NCBI GenBank assembly: GCA_947172415.1
Contig: OX359197.1
Coordinates: 1,798,001 to 1,862,000, forward strand
DNA: 64,000 nt
Direction of reading: 5' to 3'
Origin: Chondrosia reniformis
Taxonomy: Eukaryota > Porifera > Demospongiae > Chondrillida > Chondrillidae
Positions within the stretch are counted from its first letter, which is position 1, and every line of letters begins with the position of its first letter. The notes under the pieces are model-generated. The model ran no database searches. It was not told the DNA's origin and saw only the letters and a program-made list of their open reading frames with translations. Position numbers and translations under genes: made by a program. Of this stretch, positions 21,382 through 35,494 are shown piece by piece.

Positions 21382-24300
21382 ATGAAAGGTTCAGTTAACG
21401 AAACTGGTGAAATTTATTGGAGGCGTGGCAATACAATGGACGCTGATAAACATAGAGCAGTTGAGGTAAGGTTGCTTGCCTGCTCCTATAACGCTTCGTA
21501 CGCGAACGGTATTTGTACACGTTCTGTTTTCTGGGTCGTAGGAAGTAGTTTTAGCTATCTATGTAAAGAGTGTAAAGGTGTTCAAAGATTCTACAGCAGC
21601 AGCTGCAAAGTGTAAGCCACTAAGCGTCCCTGTCGATACTATAATTATACGTATGCATTCCTTTATGTAGTTCATTTTCATTTAATTATTTTTGTGTCTT
21701 TTGCAATAAAGGTATTAATGACAATGATGAAGTTTCCATTAGAATTCAAGGTAACAAGTGGAATGTCGGTTTCCAAATGACGAAGGACACTACTTCAGCT
21801 TTGTGGTACAACTACCAGTGTAACCAGTTGAGGCACCTGACACTTCAGGTCCTTGCCGATGAACCTACCTTTGAAGTAGCTCTAGTCCGAAGGTCTGTCC
21901 TTACAGTAGGTCTGGAAGAGGTGATTGCAGTAAAGGAATTAACATTTTCTGAAGTTAAAGAGGTATACAGTTAGTTTACATGTAAAAGTTATATTGGTAT
22001 TTGATTCATTAATTTTTTGATATGCAATGATTTCAACAAAACATAATGCAGCATTATAACCCATAATCTATTTATCTCTTTTTACTCATCTTTGCAGAAG
22101 AACCCATTCTATGGAACTATATGTCTCTCTAATAATGAAGAGGTATATAATACAGTACCACTTGTATGTTAACATACATCCCACATTGTAACATATTTTA
22201 CTATGTATGAATAATCTATATCATACTGCATACTACTGTAATAAATTAAAGAGCATACGTATTAGGAACTAAACCATGGAGAGAGCTTTTGATGAAAATA
22301 CTCTTTTTTCTTCTGCTCCACTGGGCCGGACAGCTGTTTCTGGGAATTCCATCAGGAATCTTTGTCTTTTTCTAGATCTATTGTGAGTCCTTACCTCTCT
22401 ATGCTAAATCTAGGAGTCTTATTTACACAATTTTGGTACCAAAAATTTGAATGAGTTGCATGTCCGTATATATAATATGCATTTAGATATCACTAGTGGA
22501 GGTAGACGTTGGTTTTGGATTGTCATTTGGTCTCTATGGATATGGAAATGCACAAGTGGTACGTATATATGCAATTGTATCATTATTATGCAAGAATATT
22601 ATAATCCTAACCACAATTAACTTCCTACATTATATGAACCCTTATGTATAGACTGGAAGTATACCATAATTCTATAAATTTCATGCAAGTCTCGCTATAT
22701 TATATATCATAATTACAAAGCTGCCGTACATAAAGACATGAGTATATATCTGTATATATAAATGGTTGATTTTAAGGTTGGAAAGTCCGAACATGATATC
22801 CTTGAAAAGTGCCACTTGTCCATGTTTCCTAGAGTTGTCGATGGCAACAATATGGATTCTTCAGGGTAATACATTGCATGTTTATTATATATACTATAGA
22901 TGGTATGCTTATAATTATAATCTGTATATCCAAAATTTTAGCATATATATATGTTTGTAAGATGTATACATATTGCTCTAAAGAATTTAAGAAATATATA
23001 CTACATAGCTAATTTATGTACAATGTACAATTTATGTATGTAGTTACTGTATATGTCCGAATAGAGGCCTGGGCCTCTATTTGAGCCCGGCTTCTATACG
23101 GATATACGTATAAGGTATTTGTATACCTGAGTATATATACGTAAATTTTATATGTGCTGTATATGCTGTATATGTACAGAATGCATTACATGAGTTGTGC
23201 AGTACAAAGACCTCATTTCATACCATTCAATAAGACTACTTCCTTCAGAATCTACAATTCTAGTGAGTCAACTGCATGCATTCATATATACTGTAATTAC
23301 TCTCTATACTTAAATTTGTGTTTGACATCAATGATAAACATTATGGAAAACAATCCATGATTACTGATTTTAAATTAGTAATTTTCTTCATTTTAATGTG
23401 AATTTCTATTCATGAGAATACCTATACGTATATGAGATATAAAGGTTATTGAGCAACAGCAACATTTTTTCATTGTGCTGATGAAGACCTATGGGTAGAA
23501 ACGTACTTTTCCAAAGATCTGCTATTGCTCAATAATCTTTATATCTCATCATATAATCGCGACAAATAGCACCATTGATCACTTCATATACAAATAACAT
23601 ACATATATGAAGGGATGGGGCTCAGATGGCCAACCGAAAAGCAAATTTCTTGGACTTGAAACTTTTTTCAGTTTGCTCTTTAATCAGTGGCCATTTTCTG
23701 TCTTGGCAATTTGATCCATTGTGTGAGTCTATCTAGTTTACAAGTATGATCAATGGTACAGTTACCTCCACTCTCCCTTGGCAAGCAGGATGCTTCTTGT
23801 GATCCGTGTGATATGTGTATGCATATTGTGTAGATGTCAGTGAAGGTGCAACTTCACCAAGATCATCTCATCAAAAGGAATTTTCTGAACTTAAGAAAGC
23901 AATGAAAAGGTGGCAACATTCATCATTTATATGTATACCTCACTCCCTACCATGCAGACACCCTACATATAAGCCTCCATCTCCTCTAGGTTGCTCTCTT
24001 CTTCATCCCTCCTCCATCCCTCCCTCATCCCTCAACTCAACCTATTCTTCTAATATTATATATACGTGGAAAAAGAGGACCTCAATTAAAGATCAAAACC
24101 TATAATATTAAAGCTTTGAATATGTATAATTTGACTCTGGATTTATCCCGCCCACTCATGTCATATATCCTGGAGAGGTGAAATGGGGTTGATGGGTGGG
24201 ACTGAAGTCCAATTTGTACAAGTGGTTCCAATTAAGTGCATTTCAGATCCACTTATGCATTAGCTCATTGTTATACTACTCAGGGGACAAAGGTGGTGAG

Positions 24301-24677
24301 ATAAATCGGGAGTATATATAAAATGATAATAATATTCAAAGCTTTAAAATTAGCTTTATAAATCTCTTAGTTCCTCTATTATCCAAAGAGGCAAATTATG
24401 ATGATAAATACATGTATATATGTAATTATTGTATAATTATAATGTAGTATAGTTGTATAATGTATATTATATCAAATACAGATTACCACATTGGTGTAAA
24501 AAATTGGATGGCATTTCTCAAAGATCTGACAGAATAGAATTTCTGAAGAAACTTGTTAGCAGTAGTGATAAGGCCAATATACAGGATTCCCGTTTCTTAG
24601 CAGTGTCTCCTGTAATTACTACCTCAGCTCATGGAAGAAGTGGAAGGGCTGGAGCACAAGTGTCCAATATTCTATGA
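21382..24677 (+). CDS. Unassigned nine-exon protein, possibly C2CD6-like
   Basis: Nine exons join in phase to 321 residues: 21382-21465, 21542-21611, 21712-21962, 22098-22142, 22487-22558, 22777-22865, 23180-23262, 23834-23909, 24482-24677. The start is 'MKGSVNETGEIYWRRGN'. There is no signal peptide or membrane segment. The middle is beta-rich ('VSIRIQGNKWNVGFQM', 'LWYNYQCNQLRHLTLQVL'), like a C2 domain. 'GYGNAQVVGKSEHDILEKCH' and 'MFPRV' follow, then a Lys- and Ser-rich tail. The order recalls C2CD6/ALS2CR11 (CatSper tau), named from memory only. No catalytic motif is visible. The gene lies between two related receptor or matrix genes but is unlike them. Confidence 0.6.
22264..22430 (+). 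repeat. Dispersed repeat family R1, partial copy 4
   Basis: 5'-truncated copy in an intron, from 'ggaactaaacc' through 'ctgtttctgggaattcca' to 'ctctctatgctaaatctagg'. It shares the right end with copy 1. Confidence 0.6.
23431..23554. mobile_element. Palindromic element with 'gatgaagacc' core (MITE-like)
   Basis: Inverted arms of about 30 bp ('tatgagatataaaggttatt' against its complement ending at 23554) enclose 'gctgatgaagacctatgg' and 'gtagaaacgt'. The same core occurs in the palindrome at 50698. It lies in intron 7 of the 21382-24677 gene. Confidence 0.6.
24131..24165 (+). repeat. Short dispersed repeat R4
   Basis: 'gactctggatttatcccgcc' followed by 'cactcatgtc'. Related copies are at 38821 and 46101. 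Function unknown. Confidence 0.45.
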
Positions 24678-25394
24678 CTTAAAGCATCAGGGTCATAACT
24701 TAACATGTGAAAGCTGTCATCAAGTTGTATACCTATCTAGCTTCAGATATTATAATACTATATATCAAGTCACTTGCTAGAGTTAATGCAGCCCTAAATG
24801 TATTATATACGTACATTAAATTCTAGTATTCAAACTATACAGTATACATTATTATTATATTATTTGCAGACTTTGATTTATATATATAACCTGACAAAGC
24901 TGAATTTAAAATGCACACACATATATAATACAGTGTAGTCCACATAATTCATATCTCAGAATTCATTCATCAAAAATTTGAATTAGGTGAAATTTGAATT
25001 GTCAGTATTTTATTAAGTGTATATTTCACCAGCTACTGCATAAGTTTTATCCGGCAATAGACGCCAATCTGTCTCATCAGCGTTGTACTTTTCCAAGATT
25101 GCCTAAAGTACATTCTCTTTCCAATTGATAGACTTCTTAGAGCACTTCCACGGTGTCTATTCTCTTATATAGAACAACACCGAACTTAGGCAGCCATTTT
25201 TCGAACTAAACGAAATTGTCCGTTCGAAATTTCTGAAATATATACAAGGAACATATACGGATTGTTCTTATTTCGGATACGAATTATATATATATGCGAA
25301 CTACACTGTATATCACTAGTGGATCCATACGTATAATAAACGAAAATTATATATACACATGCAGTTTGCTCGTATATTACTGGAAGTTCCCGTA
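24678..25394. other. Intergenic upstream of the adhesion GPCR
   Basis: AT-rich with no exon found. 'ttatatagaac' near 25164 is a weak TATA candidate about 230 bp before the start codon. Confidence 0.3.
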
Positions 25395-28300
25395 ATGACT
25401 TATTCTGAAGTCAACAGAGGAATATTTGCTCTGTTGCTATTTAGTTTTATACGTAAGTATTATGAGGCATGCATTGTGATACTATATATACGGGCATGAT
25501 TCACGCGTGAATTTTGTTTTTATGTATACACGATAGCGAGTGTCTTACGCGCTTATAAACCATCTTCTATTTATGTATGTATATAAGCACTGCAGTCCTA
25601 TTTGCTTGTGTTTGCCATGAAGGTATATATTTCTTATAACTATAACATATAGGCTAAAATAGCACCGAAATTTACGCGCATAAACTCTAAGATTTTTACG
25701 CTATATAGAGAACTCCAAAAGACGAATTTACTGAATTAAGACTTTCAGGGTCACTAAGGGTTCCTGCACTTTGTATTCATCTTAATATGCCATTTATTAT
25801 AGGCACAATTAGCACTTATGAATTTCTTTTACTTTTCATCTTGTATAAGATGAACTCCTCATATCCCCCCCCCCCCCCCCGTAATAATATAGGTGAGGTA
25901 TACATCTCACATCTAGGAGCTGATCTGAAAGTAATATGTGGGTATTGTCATGTAGCATGGCATGCCATTGCATGCAACTAATGTTTGCATGTGAAACCAG
26001 TTGTGTTTATCCATATATCTGCAAGTTTAGTACTTTTGTGCATGTTGTTTATCTTATATATGGGCTAATAGATTGATTATATAATTATATGTTGGATATA
26101 TAGGGAATCCTTTAACTCAATAAAACTTGTTACTAATGAATAGTATAATAACTATACCATAGTTCATGAATACTTTATATATGCTCTGTGTTATACCCAT
26201 AATACTTGTGGAGGCAAAACTGAAAGTTTACATTTATAATTTAGTAATGGCTTCCTAATAGGACACTAGCACTTATGCATATAGAGTAAACATACGCATG
26301 TTTTGGGAAAACATTATATAAATATAGATGTCCAGTTAGAAATGTAATATAAGTATGTGCGTACATGCTGGCAACAACCACAATATTCTGTCCCATTGAC
26401 TGCAATTACACTCATGCCGCTGGAATAAACAGAATATAATGATGCCAGAATTTTAAGTAAAAAATCAAGTAGCTAGCCTGTATTTCTGTGAATGTTCTGA
26501 GAAAATATATATATATACATTTATTTCTGTAACCCTAGGCCTACCAAATGGACAGATATGAATCTATGTCATGGTGTCAGCATTTATAGACATCTGTTAA
26601 GCATTATACTCATACATCATTTTAATTAATATAAATAATGTACATGAAATAATAGATTTTGCATGCATTGATGTTGTAATTCTATCTTGGAAAAATAATC
26701 ATAAGGCCTATATATACTGCAGATGGTCACTCATAATATAATGTAAATATGTTTTCATAATATATAATCAATGAAATTACATAATCACAAACAAATTTCC
26801 AGGGTTTATACGTATATCAACATGACCTTTTGAGGCATTGTGCAATTATTAGATCTTCCATTTTCATCTTGTATATTATTGTGACCTTTCCCTTTATTTT
26901 GTCTGCAGCTCAAAGTCAAGGAAGAAGTGAGGGAGCAAATAATTAGTGATTGTAATGTTATATTGTATAGAAACTAAACATATATCTATTATAATACATA
27001 TTAATGAATGTACAAATATGCACACACGATACACTTTGTCTCATCAACTTTTATTACTAAGACTTAGCAGAGCTTTATATCAATGTGAATTATTAGGAGC
27101 CATTAGATAACCATTCAGGGTTAATATGTATGCATATAATATACAATATGACAGTGTGCATATACGTATATATATATATATATATACATATGTACGTATA
27201 ATAATGTCTATGCAGTCTGTTTTGAAGGTACTCAGAGATCATTTACTGTGTCTGAGTTAGATGGACAGTTCTGTATCAATATAACAAGAGTTGCTGCAGA
27301 AGGTGACCCACCTTCTGTGGGCTATCAAACTATGGGAATAGGATTTGCTGCACGTGAGTATATTTTAATTTATATGTGCACTACAATGAAATCTGACAGA
27401 GATGAAGGAAAATGGAAAAAACTGTCCCACAAACGCAAATGCACCGGTACCACCACCAACTATACCATTCACATGTAGTCTTTTCCCATTTGGGAATCCG
27501 TAACAATTTAACTAACTAATTCCTATAAAATGCTGATGGACATTTTTAATATTATTTAGCTAATTTTGACTATATCCCTGTACCTGCCGGTGGAAGTGGA
27601 TTTGAAAGACTGCGATTTGAGGATGATAGTGAATCAGAGGAATTCTGTATAACTATCTTGAATGATACACGAGGATGTGAAGGGCCTGAAACATTTAGTA
27701 TTATACTTGATTCCACTCCAGATTCTAGCAATCCTTGTGGTGATGAGGTTATCATCACAATTAATGATACTCGTAAGCTCTTAATTTTATATACGTATAC
27801 TCATAGATTCAGTCATTTAGTCTAATATTTAAATACTTGCAAAACTAATCTCCATAAAATTTAAATTAGCATTTACTCCTTTCGTGCATTGCTTGACACC
27901 TGTAGCTGTTAACTTTCTCTTTGAAACAAGAATAGTGACCCAAGAGAATGCAGAACGTATTTCATTTGATATGAGTAGACAAGCTGGAATCACACATTTA
28001 CAAGAAATCACTATTAGATTAGCAGAAAACAGTTCTGATCCAAAATGTGTTGCAGAAAGAAGAAGTGAGTTTAACAGAACTGTTAACACTGCATGGATGT
28101 TCTGTCTGAGCTTTAGACTTGTGTTATAGTTGAAACTATTTAATGGGCAAACTGAACAGACACACATAACTCTTTCATTACTGTTCTCATCAGTATGGTA
28201 TGATGGAAATTTAAGTGTCTACTTTTTTAATTTAGAAGTATTCCCAGAAGCTATAATTAAAACGTTTGTGATATCCTTAAATCTTAATTCTCATCATTGA

Positions 28301-31300
28301 ACGCTGGATTTTGCTTTGAGTTAATAAATTGATTCAGAACTTTTTTTCATTGTCATGCAAGTGTCTGTATTGTTCCTTTTTATAGCTGCTTTCTTTATTT
28401 GTTTTTTCTTTATAATTAGGACCTTACACGTTTCAGTATCAATGTAATGATCCCGAGTGTTCCGATGTTCCTGATATAGGAGGATCAGACACAAGGTCTG
28501 ATCAGTTAGAGTTACTTCCTGATAACATGATATTTGATGGTCGTAGAGAGTGTACACTTGTAGCAACTCCAGTTACTGACTGTTTGATTTCCTTTCCACA
28601 AGGAAATGTTGTTACAATAGTTGTTGAAGATGATGAAGGTACGTAAGTGCATAATATTTAAATATATATTAAATATATTCTTTGTATGTACATCTTTTGT
28701 AAATAATGTAGCTGTGACTATTGAGGGAAAGTGTATAGAGGACACTGATACAGTTTGGAAATTAAATTGGCCTCATACAGAGCCTGGAGAAACAGCTTAC
28801 ACACTTTGTCCATCCGGAGGAACTTACGGTAAGTACATACGTGCATATATGTATATACAGTATGTGTCTAAGAACTTCGTATATATATCAGTAGGTAATG
28901 CATCCAGGAAATGCAGTTCAGAAGGAACTTGGGAGCCTTACGTAAATGTCAGATTTTGCTATTCACAAGAATTTAGAGATGTTAGAGAAAAAGTAAGACA
29001 TTGTACTATGTGTTATTATACATTTTTATACACATTTACATTATATAATTAGGCATATATCTCCTAATGTACTGTTCATATTGGCCTTGCCGTTAATATT
29101 ATTAAACTCTGTATAACATGGATATAGTTTAACGTACTAAAGGACAACCTCCATAAATCCAACAAAACTAGTGACCTGCTTTCAGAGCCTGTCAAAGCAA
29201 TAGTGAGTGCTTTGATAGCTAATCTTAGCAGGATCACTGCCCCACAAAATGATTCCAACTCTGCAATATCAATACTACCAGGAGATATGGAAATAGTGGT
29301 CAATGTCCTGGATATCATTTCAAAGTAAGCACATGCAAATTATGCATTGCAATTTAACTTCCAACTCCCAGGATAACTATATCAATATCATCAATATCAT
29401 GATTAGAGTGCACCACACCAACAGGTGCTAGGACATTACAAAAGTCCAATGTAGCACTAAAAAGGACAATAAATATAAATATTATATATAATATAGTTTG
29501 TTCACATCACAGGCCAAATCTGGCACACTACATTGCACTAATAAAATATATATATGGGTTATATATATATAGAAGATATTACCTATAGGTATATACATAC
29601 GTACTTACCCATAAAACACCACCGATGAAGTATAGGGACTTGAACATGCCATATGATTTAATCATTCTATGAATATTTTTTCTTTTGCATTTAAGTTATA
29701 TATAGTTGTTGAGAACAAAACATAAAATTGAAATATTTCCTGGATTAAAATACCTAAGATTTCTTATAGTCAATACTTATCAAAACTAGCACACAATCAG
29801 AACCGTATATATAATGTTTCTTCTTTATGCAGCTTTAGCATAGAAAACAATCTCTTTGATCCACAAAGTCCAGAAACTAATGAAACTCTTCAGGTAAGAC
29901 TGAAGATTAAGTAAGTAGGTCTTCCATATATCATTTCTATAGTATACTGTATGGTGCCAAATTTTTGAGACGCACAAGTTTTTGCACATGAGCTTTTAAC
30001 TGTAAAAATTGCGCTCTACGAAACAGTGCTAGAATGACACCTCAAAATCACACTTAGTAATATGATTACTGTTATCAACAAATGCTTGAAAAGATCAGGC
30101 AAAAGGTCAAGAGGATCTACTTCCACAAAAAAATTCTGCAAAAATTGGGGAAGGCCAAACTGCAAAAATTGTGTTCCTTGAACATTTGGTGTCATACGGT
30201 ATACATGCATGTATAATATATATAGAACGCCAGTTTTCACAAAACATAAACTACTGTAGTACATAAACATGTAAATGTGTATATACACACCAGCATGAAG
30301 TCCATATACATAATACACACATGAACATGCACATATTAGATATATATTCTGTAGAATGTTGCCAACATAATAAGTAATGTCTTGGAAGAAGTTAACAAAC
30401 CGGCATTTGATCAAAACCTGATGAATTTAGAGACAATGAATGACACTGTCTTATCAGCCTCAATCCTGGAATCAACTGAGGAACTGGCTACTGGCATTGT
30501 ACAAACATTAACAGAATTACAAGACAAGATTACTCTTGTTAGATCAAACTTTGGTAGGCACTTCCACTTCTATATATGAACATGACACGACAGTTTAGTT
30601 AAATATAAACACCGGTTTCTGCTTTCATGCATAAATTATCTGTATATAGATACTGTAGAATGCTATAATCCAAAAATATGGTTATCATGCCTATGAAGCT
30701 GAGGAAGCATAGTTAAATTAATAGGATAGACTTTTAAATACAATTTTATTGCACTAGACTAAAACACACTTTCCTTAAACTAGTTACTTGGGGCAAACTT
30801 GAATAGCCTTGAAGGAGAATATCATTGGGCTTCTTCTCTTTCTTTCTCCACTGGGCCAGACAGCTGTTTTCAAGACTTCCACCCTTCATCAGTGACTCTG
30901 GGAGTCTTTGTCTTCTCAGTAATTGGTCTTCTATATAAGTCCTTGGCTCTGTGTGTTAGATCTATGGAGTGGTAATATATACAGAAATTTGGCACCTGTC
31001 CAACAATTGAACCAACATGTTACTCTATTGAATCTAAATAGCTTTACAAGGAAAGAGAGTAAACTATAACAAGAAATCACTGGCAATATTGTTCCCCGAT
31101 GGTGTTGTCCTTGGAACCATTGAAGATGAAGAACTAATGCCAAGATTAAGGATTCCACAAGGTTTCATTAAAAAAGCAATTGACAAAGCAAAAAAGACAT
31201 CAGGTATGCATTAATAGGCATATATTATATTCATATATATTATGACAAATGTACAATTAAATTTCCTCACTGTTTATGTATATATATACGTAGCTCCAAC

Positions 31301-34300
31301 TGAACCAGGTACAATATGTTACCGTCTCTCCACTACTGTAGTTCCTATGACATCAGTTCCTGAAGAAAAAGTGCCAGAAGAGGAAACAGTCCTTGTTGTG
31401 AGCTTTGTTTTGAATAACATTGAAGAATTGTTACTACCAGAGATCTCAGAGGAAGAGTAAGTTATTAAGCAAAGTGTACATACTACATAGTATAATAACA
31501 TATATATATTCCTATATAATTCTAAAGAAAGACCTTTTTACCAGCCAATGCTAGTATAGCATCTTTGATAGTATCCAGTCAACTTCAAGGCTTAAAGAAT
31601 CCAACTGTTCCAAAGAATTTTGAAGAGAAGGTTGAGATTGCCTTTGTGTTAAAAGTAGGTATAAATCTCCATAGTGTTTGTCCTTGAATACTTATACACT
31701 TATCACCTTATTTAGAGTTCCATTTATTCTATGGAAAGTACTAAAGGAATGAAACTGCAGTATATTTGTGCATATTGGGCCAATGGAGGATGGTCAACAA
31801 GTGGCGTTAAACTATCAAAAGTGATATTTAATGAGACTACAAACAGAACTCAAGTGATTTGTGAAAGTGAACATTTAACTAGTTTTGTAGTTTTGGTGTC
31901 AGTTACAGATGAAGCAGTGAGTTTTGCTAAACTACTCAAATATATCTTACATGACAACAAACATGAGAGAGGTATTGCTGGCAATTGTATATAGCTACAC
32001 TCCATGATGGTCATCTCCAGCTGTTACAGGTTGATTCCCCGTAATTCCTCTTTTTTCCCTCCTTATGAATAATGCCTAGATAATAGTGATGATTATAATT
32101 AATGTGATTGGAATATTAATTCAATTCGTCATATACGTATACGTACCTTGAGGTTTTATACATATATGCCTGTTAATCCTCAACTTAACTCCTTTTTCTG
32201 TCTGTTATATACCATAGCCTACTAGTGGTCTTGGTTTCAATGTTCTGACATACATTGGCTGTGGAATCTCATTGATATGTCTTCTCCTATCAATAATATT
32301 CTTCCTATGTCTGGGGTAAGTTACCATATGTATGTACATACACATGCACGCTGTAATAAATTATTTATACCTCCTATATAATTATAAAGGAAGGAACTTG
32401 TGGCTAAAGCTCACAATTATGTGCATTTGAATCTTTGCATTGCTCTGACATTGGGACTATTGACATTCCTGGCTGGAATAGACACTGCAACAGCTGTGCC
32501 GGTGAGTTACATATCACATCAATCACATGTAATCAAATACTTGTTACTGTTTCAAGTATATAATATCTTTAATACACTATAGTCTGCCTGTAAAGCAGTG
32601 ACTGGTCTGATGCACTACTTCTTCCTATCAGTGTTCACTTGGTCACTCTGTGAAGGAGTTCTCATCTACAACCTTCTTGTTAAAGTGTTTGGAGCTAATG
32701 AAAGGAAGTGGATATTTATATACACAGCACTTGGATGGGGTATATTTTTTGTTACTCCATTATAGTTCAGAAAAGCTGCATACATGTGTATATATGCATA
32801 AAAGCAGCATGTAAAATTCAGACAGGAAGTGAAAGAATTTTATGTCTATATTTTCTTTGTTACCATGCAGTGGTATCTTTACATGTACGTATCTATCCTG
32901 GGCTGACCAAATGTTATGGCATTGGAGTAGTGTGTATTAAAACAATTATAGCCATCATGTCAGACTAGTACGGATATGGATACGTACGTAATTACTTGGC
33001 CTCAGCTTTGCCTTGGCCTAGTATTAACTATATATTGTCCTCACCTCTGGTCTATTACTATAATATATATATCATACAAATGTAGCTACCTGTTATAATA
33101 TATACGTATTATATAACTACAACATTTATGTATATACGTATATAGGTATACCAATTCCGATCGTGATAGTCTCAGCTGCAGTAAGACATGAATATTACTT
33201 TAGAAGAGCATCTTATGACCCTCAAAGTCCCTTCTTTAATGACATTCAGGCGTAAGCACATGTACACTTGCATGGAATATTACACACTCTCTCTATACAT
33301 ACGTACGTACATATATATATACCAAAAATAATACTTAAAATAAAAGCCCTTGCATTTTACCTGTAAATACAAAAAGCATATCCATTGTACTTCTATCTCT
33401 ATATTGTATGTAGATGTTGGTTGCCGCCTCATCTTGGTGTAATCTGGGCTTTTGTGGCACCTATGGTGCTCATCACCTTGGTAATGTATATATAATTATG
33501 TACATGTATATACCTGTATAATCTCATCTTTGATTAATGTGTTATTTTTAAAAATGAGGTCTGTGAAATGTTATTACAGAAGGTTAATACTATACATATA
33601 GGTAAATGTAATACTCCTGATAATTAGTATGGTAAGCTTGGCTAGGAACAGTAACAACAGCTCAAAGTCGGGTAATAGAAAGTTTATCGAAACTGGAAAG
33701 TGAGTATATCAATACAGTGCCTTTGTATATATATATTACCCATGTAGTTAATGCTATATAAATATTTCTTTAAGTATACTCTTTTAAAATGATCAATTAC
33801 ATAAATAAATAAATAAAAGTTAATTATATATGAATTTCTTAAGTATTAATAGAGTAAAAAAATTTCTAACTGTGTTGAACTTATTTTTTAAAAGGATCAT
33901 CTTTCGACTTTTGCATGGAGTGTCTAAAGACAGAGTCGACATGTCTGACAGCCAAGAAGAGACAACACAACTGCATCTTTAGACGCTCCAAAATTCGAAA
34001 GATGATCCTTTTAAAAAATAAGTTCAACACAGTTAGAATTTTTTTACTCTATTAATACTAAAGAAATTCATATATAATTAACTTTTATTTATTTATTTAC
34101 TGTATGTATTAATTTATTGTTTATTTATTGTTCACTAACTGACAACAGGCAGCTTCTGAAGACCTTGGTCATCTTGTTACCTCTGTTCTGCTTCACCTGG
34201 GTCATTGGTTTGTTTGCAGTGGCACCCGAAGCTCAAGTGTTTGCATACATCTTCATTGTGTCCAATACTCTCCAGGTATGCTTATGTATGCATGCCATTA

Positions 34301-34994
34301 TATATAGTATATACTTTATATATGTAAAACCTATGTATAGGGTCTTTTTATAATATTGCTGCATGTTGTAAGAAATGAAAAGGTTTGGAATAGGATTAAG
34401 AAATGTCTTCCAGAATATAGGATTAAGGTTAGTAATCAAACTATTCTATGTTAACATATTAATTTTGTATATATGTATATTACTTTTCATATATATACTC
34501 CTTCATACTTAGGGACACTCAAATGTTTCAAGTAGAGGTATGTATATGTAATACATTGAATAGGGCAGCCATGTTTTTTGCCAATCCTACTTAGAGAATT
34601 ATATACACTATATTTTTGGCTAAGACACATCAGTTACTAAAATAGCTTAGTAACATGAATTGAAGTACATATGACATGCATATATACGTATGTACGTACT
34701 GTATATAGTTATCCAATTATACCTACATATGTATGTATATATACAGGGGCTGACTCAAGAGGTCATTCTACAATAAAATCCATTTTGCATATGAGCACTC
34801 CTACGAAAATGGTTAACATTGGAGAGGCAGAAAGCTATTATTCAACTGCAAAGATGGAGGAAGACAATGAAAGTATTAAAGAGAGTAATAATGATTTAGA
34901 GAAATGTTATGCCTATGAAAATGAAAAAGTTGATAAAAGTGTTGTCACCATGGCAACTGCTACTGCATATGAGCAGAGGAAATTGGGAAAATGA
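25395..34994 (+). CDS. Adhesion GPCR with Calx-beta-like, HRM and GAIN/GPS parts
   Basis: Twenty-five in-phase exons give 1084 residues: 25395-25452, 26909-26926, 27216-27353, 27560-27772, 27906-28064, 28420-28638, 28712-28828, 28895-28992, 29128-29324, 29833-29893, 30355-30553, 31042-31203, 31294-31456, 31528-31654, 31716-31916, 32218-32315, 32390-32501, 32583-32739, 33146-33251, 33414-33480, 33602-33699, 34149-34275, 34341-34427, 34513-34537, 34747-34994. A signal peptide leads. Residues 26-268 are Calx-beta-like. An HRM hormone-receptor domain covers 269-340 ('CPSGGTYG', 'CSSEGTWEP'). GAIN runs to about 710, with a GPS ('CAYWANGGWSTSG', 'CESEHLTSF') whose HL/T site allows self-cleavage, though only two GPS Cys remain. 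Seven helices follow, including 'SLCEGVLIYNLL' and 'QGLFIILLHVVRNEKVW'. The 90-residue tail is acidic. Ligand unknown. Confidence 0.85.
25865..25880 (+). repeat. Poly-C run
   Basis: Sixteen cytosines in a row within intron 1 of the adhesion GPCR, unusual in this AT-rich region. The length may be misread. Confidence 0.9.
30800..30970 (+). repeat. Dispersed repeat family R1, partial copy 5
   Basis: Truncated and diverged copy in intron 11 of the adhesion GPCR ('ctccactgggccagacagct', 'cacccttcatcagtga', 'gtccttggctct'). Confidence 0.55.
31981..32047 (+). repeat. Degenerate tRNA-like/SINE head
   Basis: Shares 'gcaattgta', 'ccagctgtt' and a box B-like 'ggttgattccc' with the tRNA-like element at 19171. 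Stems are mostly broken. It lies in intron 15 of the adhesion GPCR. Confidence 0.4.
33800..34101. mobile_element. 300-bp palindromic element (foldback MITE)
   Basis: Nearly the whole 300 bp is an inverted repeat. The arms start 'aaataaataaaagttaatta' and run through 'gttgaacttattttttaaaa' and 'ggatcatctttcga'. The loop around 33935-33980 is unpaired. It fills intron 21 of the adhesion GPCR just before the exon for helices 6-7. It is related to the smaller palindrome at 39697. Confidence 0.8.
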
Positions 34995-35494
34995 GTTAAA
35001 GAAGGAAGAGATGATAGAATGATGTAGTTGACAATGTGTGCTTGAATACTATTGTGTGTTTTGAGAATCATGATCACTGCTTTATATTCTGCTCGATCAC
35101 TGACAGCCATTGTGTATGTATTCATACTTCAATATTATTCATAACTTATTATACTACTTTATTTACATAATATAATATAAGTTCATTTCACTATAGGCAT
35201 TTTACTATGGGAGTTAGCTTATTCATGTATATACGTACATACGTACATATTATTGTACGTAAACTCTCACTTTATACGTACTATATACGTATATGTAGGT
35301 TTAGTTCCCAATTAGGCCTTTTACTTTAATGAAAATGGAGTGTTAGATTTTTATAATAGGTTTTAGATTATATATCCCATGTTACATGTTAATTCTCACA
35401 TATCAAAAAGTATTAAATACGTACAACTAATCCTTTGAAAAGTATAACTTCCTCACATTTAGAATACTAATTTTGTTAATTATTATGCAACAAC
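34995..35494. other. Intergenic between convergent genes
   Basis: Holds the 3' ends of the adhesion GPCR (+) and the kinase-Kelch gene (-). AT-rich with 'tacgtacat' runs; no exon or RNA seen. Confidence 0.35.
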
